Source: Pyrenochaeta sp. MPI-SDFR-AT-0127
Taxonomy: Eukaryota > Ascomycota > Dothideomycetes > Pleosporales > Cucurbitariaceae
DNA length: 64,000 nt
NCBI GenBank assembly: GCA_020747015.1
Contig: JAGTJM010000037.1
Coordinates: 248,001-312,000, forward strand
Direction of reading: 5' to 3'
Numbering within the stretch: position 1 is the stretch's first letter; every line of letters begins with the position of its first letter. Below are positions 44,950-57,402 of this stretch, piece by piece. The notes beneath the pieces are model-generated. The model did not search any database. It was not told the origin of the DNA and worked only from the letters and a program-made list of their open reading frames with translations. Made by a program: the position numbers and the translations under genes.

Positions 44950-45441
44950 ACTGGGAGCTCCTTTAATGTGGAGACATGTATTGAGTGTGCAGAAAGAGCT
45001 CATCATAAGACAAGAGGGAAAAAGAGAGTATGGTGTTGTATTGATAACTAAGCGTTCGACTTTTTGTATTTCGAGTTGTTCTTGTGCCATTGCTTTTCCT
45101 TACGTGAGCAGAGCGCGCGGTTTGGCTTTGGACGTTTTTTGCAAGGAGATTTGGTGAGGCCTTGTCTTTGAAGAAATTTGTACAATGTACGGGAGCAAGG
45201 TGGCTCCATTGAGCAACTACTGCTGCTTCGGCTAGCTCCTTGTACTCAATTTTTGGTTGCGCTCGTGCGTTTCGATAGATAATATTTTCCGATGAAGCGA
45301 TAGTATAGGCGGTCGGCCGCTGCGAGGTTTATCTAATGTTGTGCCTGTTTTGTGATATTTTCCCGGGTTCGCATATGCAACGTTCAGAGCGGCGATACGC
45401 GTCGGCACATTGTTTGACTGTAGCACCACTATGAAGCCCAA
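44950..45441 (-). mobile_element. degraded Tc1/mariner-like transposase remnant
   Basis: Reverse-strand frames together read KYHKTGTTLDKPRSGRPP (the linker after the first helix-turn-helix in Tc1-type transposases), a region IVxxExxKLSTRS with the second helix-turn-helix, then in another frame SRTLYKFLQRQGLTKSPCKKRPKPN. At least one shift and stops separate them. The catalytic DDE part is not convincingly readable further on; IGSLAITKEYRC near 44890 could be its decayed remains. I found no terminal inverted repeats by eye, so the element boundaries are uncertain. It marks the right edge of the accessory metabolic run. Confidence 0.6.
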
Positions 45442-46076
45442 TAATTTGATCTCGCTGTTAGAGTGTTAATTTAGGCCATCGGAACGTTTTTGCTCTATTT
45501 CTTCAAGATTCGATGTTATGGTGGCATTGTTATGAGGTTGCAAAGTTGAGATAGCGATGTTGTGAGGAAATACGTCGGGCTGAAGCTCTACTACCAGTAC
45601 TGTGTGAAAGCGCCTCTGTTCCGAGAGCATGCGTGCATTCATTAAATCTCCACTTTGCGGGCTAGCCTTCCATTAAGCTCTTAATGCTCTGTTGGCATCT
45701 TAAGCTAGCCACCCTATGCATCATGGGCACAGTATATCATACAGAGTTATGGGGTAAAATATTCATATAGTCTTAGTCAAACCTTGTTGCTCAATGATCA
45801 GGTATGTTAGTATAATTCATCAAGTATACCTATATCTACGATGTTACTTCCTTACTTACCACCCGTAAGCACTCGCTAGCAATGGCTACGAGATTGTTTT
45901 GCATACAAATAGGCTCGATCAAGAGCTAATATTAACTGCTATGGTTCTTCGTGCGTCGTGCTGACATCTTAAATTGCGGCGAGGCTGTTAAGGTATTTTG
46001 ATGGGCTTGTTAATCAAAGTGGTGACTCGTGATTCGCAACCTTGTATTTTCTATAGCATATGTACCCACCATGCTA
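45442..46076. other. intergenic, no gene seen
   Basis: About 630 bp, AT-rich, between the transposase relic and the GH51 gene. No gene recognised. Confidence 0.4.
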
Positions 46077-47966
<1,890 letters not shown>

Positions 47967-48651
47967 GACTCTGGTTTGTGATGACAATACCTCGGAAACT
48001 TGTGTAGGCGGGCAAAGATGAATTTTCGAATTTCAAGATGGTAGTGGTACGACTTACCTGACGTTACAGAAAGCTTCATGGCTTCCTGCACATGATCGGG
48101 CAGGCGCCGAGGCTAGTGCCAAAATGGCTAGATTGCCCGCTTAGCACATGGCGTCTCATTCGTGGAACGAATGCAGCTGGCACTAATGCGCTCATCTTCA
48201 GGCCATCACCCTGACAAGCCTTTTCCATAGCAATTAACCGTGTCTAGTATTCATCAAACAGGAAACGTTTCCACCAGTGGAGGCCTAGTGGGCTGGGCGT
48301 TTCCCACTCCGACCTGCACATCCTAACGCCTTTGATGATCGGAGAAAGCACCGTCGGGACAGGATCGACCGAGCATGTGTCGCTGCCTCGGTGAAAGCTC
48401 CGATCGGCATGGATAGGCTGGCGGGCAGCGGACCATATACACGCGGAGCATGTCATGTCCCCGCTTTATGGAGAGAATCCTGGAGTAAAGTGTCGTTCGA
48501 CACGCTCCCCAGTATGTTGCAAGGGGCGGGAAGCAGGGCGCAAGGTTGTCAGGTGCGAGTATAAAGTGCTTGCAGGCTGCTCGTGTGGGTCAGGGCCCAT
48601 TCCAGTACTGCAGAAGTCTTGCAGTCCCGCGAGTATCGACCAGAGTCCACC
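47967..48651. promoter_or_regulatory. divergent promoter of GH51 and sugar transporter
   Basis: 685 bp between the starts. Two GGCTAG hexamers at 48111-48116 and 48126-48131, 15 bp apart, fit the GGCTAR consensus used by XlnR/Xlr1-type regulators of hemicellulose genes. The site assignment is by consensus only. Confidence 0.45.
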
Positions 48652-50270
48652 ATGGCGCTTCCTCCTAAGTGGTATCAATTCCTCGTGGGCCTCTTCGCCT
48701 CCCTTGGATCACTGTTATTTGGTTATGATTTGGGTGTCATCGCTCAGGTCATCGGGTCGAAGAGCTTCAACAGCAAATTCAAACCCAACGACAATGAGAT
48801 TGGAGCAGTTGTGTCCGTCTTCACGGGCGGTGCGTTTTTTGGAGCTGGTGCCGCCGGCCCTATGGGAGATATGCTGGGCAGAAGACTTACGATTATGATG
48901 GGCGCAATCGTTTTCTGCCTTGGAGGTGCTCTACAGACCGGCGCTCAAGCACTTTCTTACCTCTATTCTGGACGTGCTATTGCTGGACTTGGTGTTGGAA
49001 TCCTCTGCATGATCATTCCATTGTATCAAGGTATGTCAGAATACACTACTAGAACTCTGGGCCCAGGCTAATTTTGGCTAGCTGAATTGGCTCATCCGAG
49101 CATTCGAGGTCGCATCACCGCTCTACAGCAATTCATGCTTGGTGTTGGAGCTCTTTCGGCAGCATGGATCTCATACGGCACCGATGTTGGCTTCGCTCCA
49201 ACCAACGACGGCCAGTGGCGTACCAGTCTTGGTATCCAAGTCATTCCTGCAGTCATCCTTGCAGCGTTGATCATGATCTTCCCCGAATCTCCTCGTTGGC
49301 TGATCGATCACGGAAAGGTGGAGCAGGGACTAACCAATCTCGCCAGGCTCCATGCTCACGGCAACGAGTCCGATCCTTGGGTTCAGGCTGAATTCCAGCA
49401 AATCCAGGATGCCATTACTTTCGATCATGAACATGAGGCCCAGTCATACATTGAGCTTTTCAGGGACAAGTCCTGCTTCCGCCGTCTCTTCATGGCTTGT
49501 GCCATCCAGGCTTCAATTCAGATGACTGGTGTGTCTGCCATCCAATACTACTCGATAACCATCTACGGAAAAATGGGTATTGAGGGACACGAGACATTAA
49601 AGTACCAAGCCATTTCATCGGTCATTGCTCTCATCGCCCAATTCCTATGTATCCTGTTCATCGACAAGTTCGGACGTCGATGGCCGCTCATCCTTGGCAA
49701 CCTCGGAAACATGGTGACTTTCATCATCTCCACCATCATGCTTGCTGTGTTCCCACCAGGGACCAACGAAAACAAAAGCGCAGCTTGGGGTTTCATCGTT
49801 ATTACCTGGCTCTACAACTTCAGCTTCAGTGCGACCTGTGGCCCGCTGTCTTGGATCATTCCCGCTGAGATTTTCGACACAAAGACCCGTTCGAAGGGTG
49901 TTTCAATCGCCACCATGGTGTCCTTTGCGTTCAACACCATGATTGGACAGGTCACCAAGCCCGCTATGGAGCAAGCAGGATGGAAATACTACCTACTCTT
50001 CATTGTAAGTTCTCTACCTGTAGCAGGGAAACAAAAGGCTAACTAAATTCACAGATCTGTAACTTCACCAACGCGGTATTCTTCTACTGCTTCCTCCCTG
50101 AGACTGCTAGGCGTCCACTCGAGGAGATGAACCACCTCTTTACCCATGCACCTCTCTTTGTACCAGGTATGGACAAACGCGACTGGGTTCCAGGTAGTGA
50201 TCTGGAGCGTCGAAAGGAGGAGGTGGAGGCCAAGCAAGGCTCCATTTCGCATTCAGAGATAAGGTATTAG
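48652..50270 (+). CDS. MFS sugar transporter (hexose/pentose type)
   Basis: Three exons: 48652-49030, 49082-50004 and 50055-50270, 505 residues; introns of 51 and 50 bp. Joins give PLYQ-AELAHPSIRGRI and LLFI-ICNFTNAVFFY. Sugar-porter marks are complete: FGYDLGVIAQ in TM1, GDMLGRR after TM2, PESPRWLIDHGK after TM6, DKFGRRWPL after TM8 and PETARRPLEEM at the end of TM12. The in-frame ATG at 48652 follows a good Kozak-like CCACCATGG; frames further upstream are not supported. The substrate cannot be deduced exactly, though pairing with the arabinofuranosidase favours a pentose. It is a plasma-membrane protein. Confidence 0.92.
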
Positions 50271-51530
50271 GTGCTGACGTATAAGGATTGGAAGGGGTTA
50301 ACTCTAAGGCCTACAACTTTATGGTCAATCAGTAGAAGATTGATGATGTACTAGAATATAATCAATTGTGAATGAGCAAAGAACTGCTCTGGAAACAAGC
50401 TCGTGTTCATATCTTCATCTTCTGCGTATTTTGCGTGAGCCATACACCTTGAGACTCGCGCAGCCAATCCCCCTGGCTTTTATTTTACCAATTGATCAAG
50501 TTTACTGATACACCTTCGCGCGGCAGGTCATTGCACGAGGTGCTGACAGCGTGCATTCATTACCGTGGAAACCATCTCTATAGACCTCGCAATATCGGCG
50601 TAGTGATTAGTTCCTAGAGGGACCAAATCGCTTACCCACAATGTGAGTGAAGTTGTGCCCATACCTATGTGTGCGGCTCGGTATGGGGCTGGAGCAGTTA
50701 AGCTGTCATCCTGATAACCAGAATGACCAAACAGCATTCCCCCCCAAAAAACTACCCAAGAATGACCAGGGACATCTGCAAGACCATCCATAAGCCGTAA
50801 GCAGCGGAGTTACAAAAAAAAACCGCCGACAAGCGCTCATCCCCGTATGATTGGAGTACAAAGCGACACGACGAGACGATACAGGGGTCCATCTTCGTCG
50901 ACGAAGCGAGCCTCTCCCCCCCATCTTCCCGTATCCGGCAACTTTACAAATCCTCCATGGATTACGGTCGCCCTCCCATGCAACACAAATATGCACACCC
51001 CCCCGCTGCCGAGACTTAAACGCCTCTTTTTTCGATCGAAGCGGCAGGACAGGTTACCCCGCGCAGCCGGTATGCGATCCTGGCCTCAACCCCCCCGGAA
51101 CGGGTTAAGCTGCAAAGGAAAGTAAAAGAAAGTGTAAGAGTAGATACTGACTTTATTTTGAAGCCATGGGTCGGTAGAAGAGGGATGGGACTTTTACATT
51201 TTTCCAAGCTGCGTAGAAGGGGAGTTCATGGCTTTGCTCGAAACGTGGGGGGATTTACTTGTTAGGGCAGGTTTGAGAATGCCATCGATTACGGGTGCCC
51301 TTCGATCGGGCAGTAATCCCACTTTGCCCCAGCTGCGGGGCTGAGCGGTCCACAGTTTTATTTTTCTTTCCCATGGAGACGGGACGTTTCACCCGATTCC
51401 GGTACCTTGGGTGATGCTGCAAAGTGTGGTTTTGTGCTTTTTCAGTGTAAAAAAAATTAGATATGATTTGCTGGCTCATAATTATAAAATGCTGGTGGTG
51501 CTACATATGCGCAAATACAATAGTTTTTCT
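50271..51530. other. 1.26 kb without a recognised gene
   Basis: Contains C-rich stretches near 50915-51010 and pyrimidine tracts, but no recognisable coding sequence. The frame 50528-50791 on the reverse strand has no motif. Confidence 0.4.
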
Positions 51531-52418
51531 TCATCTGTCCATGTACGACTTCAGTGGGCCCAGGATGAACTCATCCCGGAACGCGTAGACATCATTTGCA
51601 TTCCTGTACAAGAATACCGCACCAACTAACAGAGTACCCGGTAGTAGGATCATCATCATGATATACTGCACCAACCCCCACCAGGCATTGTCGAGATTGC
51701 TTCGCATCGCCTTTTCATCATTGAGCTTCGGGTACGCATCCTTGGGCACCCGATCACCCAGAAACTCGCAGAGCGGCTCCCAAGTTAGGTCTGCATTGGT
51801 GTCGAGCTCCAGAATTCGATTGCTGGGGACGAGAGAACGGACGGTCTCGTAGTGCTTCTCGTATGCAGATTTGGCTTCTGGACCACCGTAGTTGTTGCCA
51901 TTGTGTGCACGAAACACGTCGTGGACTAGTTGCATCAAGGGCACGAGTTGCCCTATCCTGAACATGCGGCAGAGTTTGAAGAGGTCCCAGGTATCGAGGC
52001 ACCAGATACTTTCTTGCATGCTTTGTTCCCAGTCCTCGTATTCCCGCTTAGTAAGGATGACTTTTGCCTCTGGGTACGCCTCAATTAATTCTTTCGCAAA
52101 GACGCAGCCTGGAAGATCCATGACAACATCATAGTCGCCGAGAAGTTTGTCGAACTCGGGTTTGCCATATGGGGCCAGATCCCGCTGCTTAGCTGGCCTG
52201 TCCTCGGGAGCGAAGAGAGTGGTGTTGATAGCTTCTTGCCAAAGAGCGAGTTCTTTGGGTCTGACAAGAACGTCGCGCATTTGGTGTGGTGTGTAGCCCA
52301 ACTTGCGCAGCGCAATGGAGACGGAAGTTGTTCCCGTGCGGCACATGCCGAGAACCAGAACGCGCATAGGCTTCTTGCGCGTGCGCTCATCGTGGTCGAT
52401 TAGTCTCTGGCCCGGCAT
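51531..52418 (-). CDS. sulfotransferase-fold P-loop protein with C-terminal membrane segment
   Basis: Single exon, 295 residues. The PAPS-phosphate-loop motif LGMCRTGTTSVSIAL lies near residues 23-37, followed by LRKLGYTPHQM and later VILTKREYEDWEQSM, the arrangement of the fungal Sulfotransfer_4-like group. The C-terminal YIMMMILLPGTLLVGAVFLY is one clear membrane helix. Members are often annotated only as sulfotransferase or NAD-dependent epimerase by similarity; no substrate is known to me. An internal membrane position (ER or Golgi) is possible. The gene stands 460 bp from the 3' end of the SET-domain gene, on the same strand. Confidence 0.85.
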   Translation of the reverse strand: MPGQRLIDHDERTRKKPMRVLVLGMCRTGTTSVSIALRKLGYTPHQMRDVLVRPKELALWQEAINTTLFAPEDRPAKQRDLAPYGKPEFDKLLGDYDVVMDLPGCVFAKELIEAYPEAKVILTKREYEDWEQSMQESIWCLDTWDLFKLCRMFRIGQLVPLMQLVHDVFRAHNGNNYGGPEAKSAYEKHYETVRSLVPSNRILELDTNADLTWEPLCEFLGDRVPKDAYPKLNDEKAMRSNLDNAWWGLVQYIMMMILLPGTLLVGAVFLYRNANDVYAFRDEFILGPLKSYMDR

Positions 52419-52876
52419 GGTGAATTTCTGTGTGAAGAACCGGATGGATAAAATGACAGAAAGATTGCGAAAGGATTGTGGGTTGGAAGGTGAAAAGAAA
52501 TGTTGTCGAGGTGTGCTGATGCAGAGAAGCCAGGTGTGGTCACGGATTAGGCTAAACTAACGGGCCAACAGGCCCGGGATGCGATCCACCGGGTTGGAAC
52601 GCGAATCCTCCGCGCGAGTAGGATGACAGTGAGTCGTCTAGTCTCGAAGGGAGGCGTAGAGAATGTACACCTTTCTGCCCTGCATTGCCTTGTGGGTGTT
52701 AATGCCTGTGCTGATTGGGCCCAGACTATCGCATGGCGACTGGTGGGAGGTCTGTGGCTTCGAAGGGTTCTGGCCTGACACACGACACTCTTTGCCTGCG
52801 CCAGAAGATTCCCTTGTCTGCCCTAGGTTGTATTTCTGATTGGGTCCTTCTCATACCCATGCTCATGACACTTGTA
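52419..52876. other. intergenic, no gene seen
   Basis: 458 bp between two reverse-strand genes; contains the sulfotransferase promoter region. No other feature. Confidence 0.4.
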
Positions 52877-53923
52877 TTACTGTCCGTTTCGCACCTTGGA
52901 CTGATTTTTCAATTGACTCTCCCAGTTTGAAATGAAGTTGCTAGTAAGTTGGTGCATTTCAAGGGTATATGGCGAATATGGATCCTCCATGACCTTCAGC
53001 TCGTACCCTTTGTTCGCCCAGATGACTGCGGGTTCCCAGTCGCCAACCCTGGCGTGGCTAATGGCGACGATTCTGTACGCCTTGGCATAGTAGTCGGCTA
53101 GACCCTCTTCCTGCACCAGCTCTACGAGTTCAAGGCTCGCTTTGGCGTTTTTGCGGGCCTGTCGAGTTGCAGTCTTGGACTTGGGCGGCGTGAGTGTGAG
53201 CTGCGGCTCGAAGTCTGTAAAGGCTTTGTGGATTGTTGTTCGGCGGTTGTCGCTGATTTCCATGGTGCTTCGGGCTTGAGCGCAGGCTTCGCAATGGCAT
53301 TTGAACCCGTATCGATCGAGGTGCTTCTGTCGCTCGTCGCGTGTGAGGAGGAGCGGGATATACGACACGAAGAATTCTTCGCCCGCTTTGATCTTCCTGG
53401 AAGCATAAACGATGCGCTTGTTCAATTTCTCGCTCCAGTGGTAGCTTGTGTTTGGCCTGCAGGAGTGATTGATACGAGCAATCTTGGGGAACAGGCCAAT
53501 CTCACTGCCGGTATTGTAGGCGTTGGTTCGGAAGATGATGCCCAGCTTGTCCATGGTCTTTTCCTCGACCGCTGTGGCATGGTAGGTCAATGAAAGAATC
53601 TCTGCTTGTTCGTCGGGCGATAGTGCTTCGAATTCCTCCCTCACTAGCTTTGATACTGCCGACATTGGATACCCTGTGCCTCTCACGAAGGCGGGCGGAT
53701 TGATCTTGAGGACAGGCGTTTCGCGCATGACGATGTCGCCTATCTCAAGATCATGGGCCGCAAACACACCGAGGCCTTTGCCATAGCTGGGCTCGACGAA
53801 GAACACTCCTGGTGGTCCTCGGCAGGTACGTTGCAGTGGATTGGGCTGCTCGCACGTCGCCGAACTGGCGGATGCAGCAAACCGTGAAGCAATTGAAACG
53901 ATGAGAAAGGCACGAACAAACAT
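52877..53923 (-). CDS. SET-domain protein with N-terminal signal peptide
   Basis: Single exon, 348 residues. The SET core is clear: GKGLGVFAAHDLEIGD near residues 48-63, ARINHSCRPNTSYHW near 150, KAGEEFFVSYI near 180, and a post-SET-like YGFKCHCEAC cluster near 205. The C-terminal 140 residues are helical with a VQEEGLADYYAKAY-like repeat. Fungal SET proteins of this SMYD-like group are usually nuclear or cytosolic protein methyltransferases. Here the first 20 residues (MFVRAFLIVSIASRFAASAS) look like a secretion signal or membrane leader, which is unusual. Alternatively the true start is an unrecognised internal Met. No neighbour hints at a target. Confidence 0.85.
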   Translation of the reverse strand: MFVRAFLIVSIASRFAASASSATCEQPNPLQRTCRGPPGVFFVEPSYGKGLGVFAAHDLEIGDIVMRETPVLKINPPAFVRGTGYPMSAVSKLVREEFEALSPDEQAEILSLTYHATAVEEKTMDKLGIIFRTNAYNTGSEIGLFPKIARINHSCRPNTSYHWSEKLNKRIVYASRKIKAGEEFFVSYIPLLLTRDERQKHLDRYGFKCHCEACAQARSTMEISDNRRTTIHKAFTDFEPQLTLTPPKSKTATRQARKNAKASLELVELVQEEGLADYYAKAYRIVAISHARVGDWEPAVIWANKGYELKVMEDPYSPYTLEMHQLTSNFISNWESQLKNQSKVRNGQ

Positions 53924-54685
53924 TTTCTAGATTGCGAGGAAAACTTGAGCTGGCAGAAGAACACGGCGTCCAGCTTGCTTTTCACTTCCCAACGACAGTG
54001 CCATGTCGCTGGATGAAACGCGTTTCGAGCTCATGGTGTCGCAGCGGCAGACCCCTGCAGGCCCTGGGTACAGAAGGTCTCGCGGTCCTCTGGGGGCCAT
54101 GACGCTGTCCAGTACTCGAGGGAAACAGCATCTTCGCGATTGGAAGGGCGATACTAGCACAGTGGTCCGAGGTATTGGGTAGTGAGTCCTGGTACCTGCT
54201 TGTCGAGTTTGTGGTGTTTGTCACCCGAACTTCCGCACTGCGGAACTCGTCCGCGACAGCTTCATCGTCAACATAAGCAATACAGCGAGACGGCTGGAAC
54301 AGTTGTGTTTTCCGAACTGATGCTGATGCTGGCACCTGACTTGCATTTCATCGGCAGTTGGCCGTCGTGGTAGCAAGCAGCAAGCGGCAATGGTGCCTGC
54401 AGACGGCTGCAGACGGTGCAATGAAAGCTCCCAGGCGGCAGGCGGCCAAGCGCCGGGCCGTTGTCGGACTGCCGAAGTCACTGCCATTCCCTTGTCACCC
54501 ATGAAAAGGTCGCCCCCAACCTGTGACTTTTTGGCTTCCCCCGCATCATGGTGGGGCAAATTGGCCCTCCCGCTGCCGTCAGAGGGGAGGGTAGTTATGT
54601 TATGAGGACAACCGCCTTGCTCATTTTCCTCTCAGTTCAGACGTGGACGCGTTTGTGTAGTTTCTAATTAGGCGCCTCAGACACC
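53924..54685. other. divergent promoter region
   Basis: About 760 bp between the SET gene and the ThDP enzyme gene; GC-rich repeats such as CAGACGGCTGCAGACGGTGC near 54400 but no coding sequence. Confidence 0.4.
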
Positions 54686-56622
54686 ATGGTGTAAGCTAGT
54701 CGGCGCCCACCATCCTTCAGTTCATAACTGGCTAACACAATGCCAGCTACACAGCATCGTTCGCCTTCTTCGAGGCGCTCTGGGAATATGGCGTTTCTCA
54801 TGTCTTTGTCAATCTTGGATCAGACCACCCCTCCATCATGGAGGCCATTGTCAAAGGCCAGAATGAGAAAAAGGGCCAGTTCCCCCGCATCATCACCTGT
54901 CCCAATGAGGTATGCACATACAGCCACCATCTGACCATGACTTGTATGCTCACCAACCCAAACAGATGGTCGCGCTCTCCATGGCCGACGGCTATGCTCG
55001 ACTGACGGGCAAGCCCCAATGCGTCGTCATACACGTCGATGTCGGCACACAAGGCCTCGGAGCCGCCGTACACAACGCCTCGTGCGGACGCGCGCCGGTG
55101 CTCATCTTTGCTGGCCTCTCGCCGTACACAATCGAGGGCGAGATGCGCGGGAGCAGAACAGAATACATCCACTGGATCCAGGACGTGCCAGACCAGAAGC
55201 AGATTGTGGCACAGTACTGCAGATACACCGGTGAGATCAAGTCTGGCAAGAATGTCAAGGTGCGTTATCATGGAGGCTGCTTTGGGAAGTCGGCTGATGG
55301 CCCAACAGCAAATGGTCAACCGCGCGCTCTCGTTTGCGATGAGCGACCCAAAGGGCCCGGTATATCTATATGGCGCCCGAGAACCCATGGAGGAGGACCT
55401 GACTCCTTACAAACTGAACCTGGAGTACTGGAGCCCAGTCGAGCCGGCTGCGCTCCCACCCAAGGGCATCAAGGCCATTGCAGAAGCTTTGGTGAACGCG
55501 CAGGAGCCACTCGTAATCGTAGGATACACTGGACGAAACCACGCTGCTGTGCAAGAGCTGGTTCAGCTCGCAGACAACGTCAAGGGCCTGCGAGTGCTGG
55601 ATACTGGAGGAAGTGACATGTGCTTTCCTGCAAATCATCCAGCGTGGCTCGGCTTACGCTACGGCAACGATCCCAGCATCAAGTCAGCCGATGTCATCCT
55701 AGTCGTCGACTGCGATGTGCCCTGGATCAACACGCAATGCCATCCTAACGAAACGGCCAGGATTTTCCACATCGATGTCGATCCGCTCAAGCAGCAGATG
55801 CCTGTCTTCTACCTCAACGCTATCCAGCGCTATCGAGCAGATGCCTATACGTCCCTAACCCAGTTGAACGCTTATCTCGACTCGAACCTCAAAGAGCAGT
55901 TGTCCAGCCAGCTCTTTTCACAAAGATGGTCGACACTACAGGACTCACACAAGAAGAGACTCGAAGCAATTGCCAGCGTAGCAATGGCCGATGAAAATGG
56001 TCACTTTGAGACATCGTACCTCTGCGCACAACTCAAGAAATTCTGCCCAAATGACACCATCTGGGCTGTAGAGGCAGTCACTCAGACCTTCTTCGTCGCC
56101 GACCAAGTACAAGCAACACTACCCGGCTCATGGATAAATTGCGGAGGTGGTGGTCTTGGGTGGAGTGGCGGCGGTGCTCTCGGCATCAAGCTTGCAACAG
56201 ACACCGAAGGCAAGAAGCGGTTTGTGTGCCAAATCGTCGGCGATGGTACCTACCTCTTCTCCGTCCCCGGCTCCGTCTACTGGATTTCGCAGCGCTACAG
56301 AATACCCATCCTGACCATTGTACTCAACAACAAGGGGTGGAATGCGCCACGAAGGTCCATGCTTCTGGTTCATCCTGATGGCGAAGGCTCAAAGGTCAGC
56401 AATGAGGAGCTGAACATCAGCTTCGCCCCAACACCCGACTACTCAGGCATTGCGAAAGCGGCCTCTGGTGGAGAAATATGGGCAGCGCATGCAAGCACGG
56501 CAGACGAATTGGGCAAATTACTCCCGGAGGCTATCAAGAGTGTGCTTAACGGTAAGTCTGCAGTACTGGATGCGCACCTTCAAGGGCCTGAGGGCAAGTA
56601 CGCAGGCGGTAAGGCTAATTAG
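54686..56622 (+). CDS. ThDP-dependent enzyme, acetolactate-synthase-like
   Basis: Four exons: 54686-54690 (5 bp), 54747-54909, 54966-55259 and 55309-56622, 591 residues. Joins give M-V-YTASFAFFEALWEYG, TCPNE-MVALSMADGY and KNVK-QMVNRALSFA. The conserved Glu that activates the cofactor is in PNEMVALSMADGYAR; the ThDP-Mg motif is GDGTYLFSV...LNNKGWN near residues 485-520. This is the acetolactate synthase / benzoylformate decarboxylase superfamily, but it is not the mitochondrial Ilv2: no presequence is visible and the sequence is of the separate fungal group of ThDP enzymes. The substrate is unknown; decarboxylation or carboligation of a 2-keto acid is likely. The first exon of 5 bp is unusual and rests on the splice signals and frame. 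Confidence 0.85.
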
Positions 56623-57402
56623 GTTGAGTATGTACCGGATATGGAAAATGGATAATCTTATCGTGACACAGATTCATGTGCAGTCCATATCCCGAGCGCC
56701 TCCTGATCGTACTGACATCATGTTTACCGGAAATAACTCACCTCAGCTTTCTTGTCGGCTACTTCAATTATTGCTTTCTGCATTGCGATCGTGTCATCTT
56801 CATGCATTAACATGCTCAACTCGCTCCCAAACCACCATGCACATACTCAAATAAGCAAGTCCATCTAAAAATCCAAACGCGATCATACTCCACCCGCCAC
56901 TTCTAACCAATACGATTGCCAAGACTGTCTTGGATGCAGCGCGAGAACTTTCTTACTCGGTCTGGCGTTGATCTTGCATGAATCTGTGGAACTCCAGGTC
57001 AGCCACGTGCAACCCGAACGGTACACGACAGTCTTACACCGCTCGAATCCCTCCAATCGTAGAGTCCATGCAGTCCCACCTACCTGTTTCCCAGATGGAG
57101 CTCTCTTCTGGTGCCGAGTCTTCGGATCCACTTCTCAGACTCGGGAACTTAATTGCGATCAAGCCAATGAGATGGCATCCTGATTGAGATGACTTGCAAT
57201 CTAGGGAACACAAAGTGTTATGCCAAATCATCTTGGAGCCAAATAAGTTCCGGCGCGATGTCCGCTTCGTCATGTTTATCGATGGATTTGGAAATATAGG
57301 CTTGAGCTACCGCCCTGTTCTTATATTATCTCCGCGCCCCCGTATCCACACTTGTGGCTCATCTCACAGCCCTCGGCCGCTTCAAAGAAGCAAAACTTTC
57401 AC
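56623..57402. other. intergenic, no gene seen
   Basis: 780 bp between two forward genes. It carries the ThDP gene 3' UTR and the next promoter; no gene-like frame. Confidence 0.4.

Noticed and set aside
50528..50996. reverse frames of 87 and 96 codons
   Set aside because: No recognisable motif and strong local base bias (C and A runs).
54798..55388. 196-codon reverse frame
   Set aside because: Lies entirely opposite the conserved ThDP-enzyme exons.
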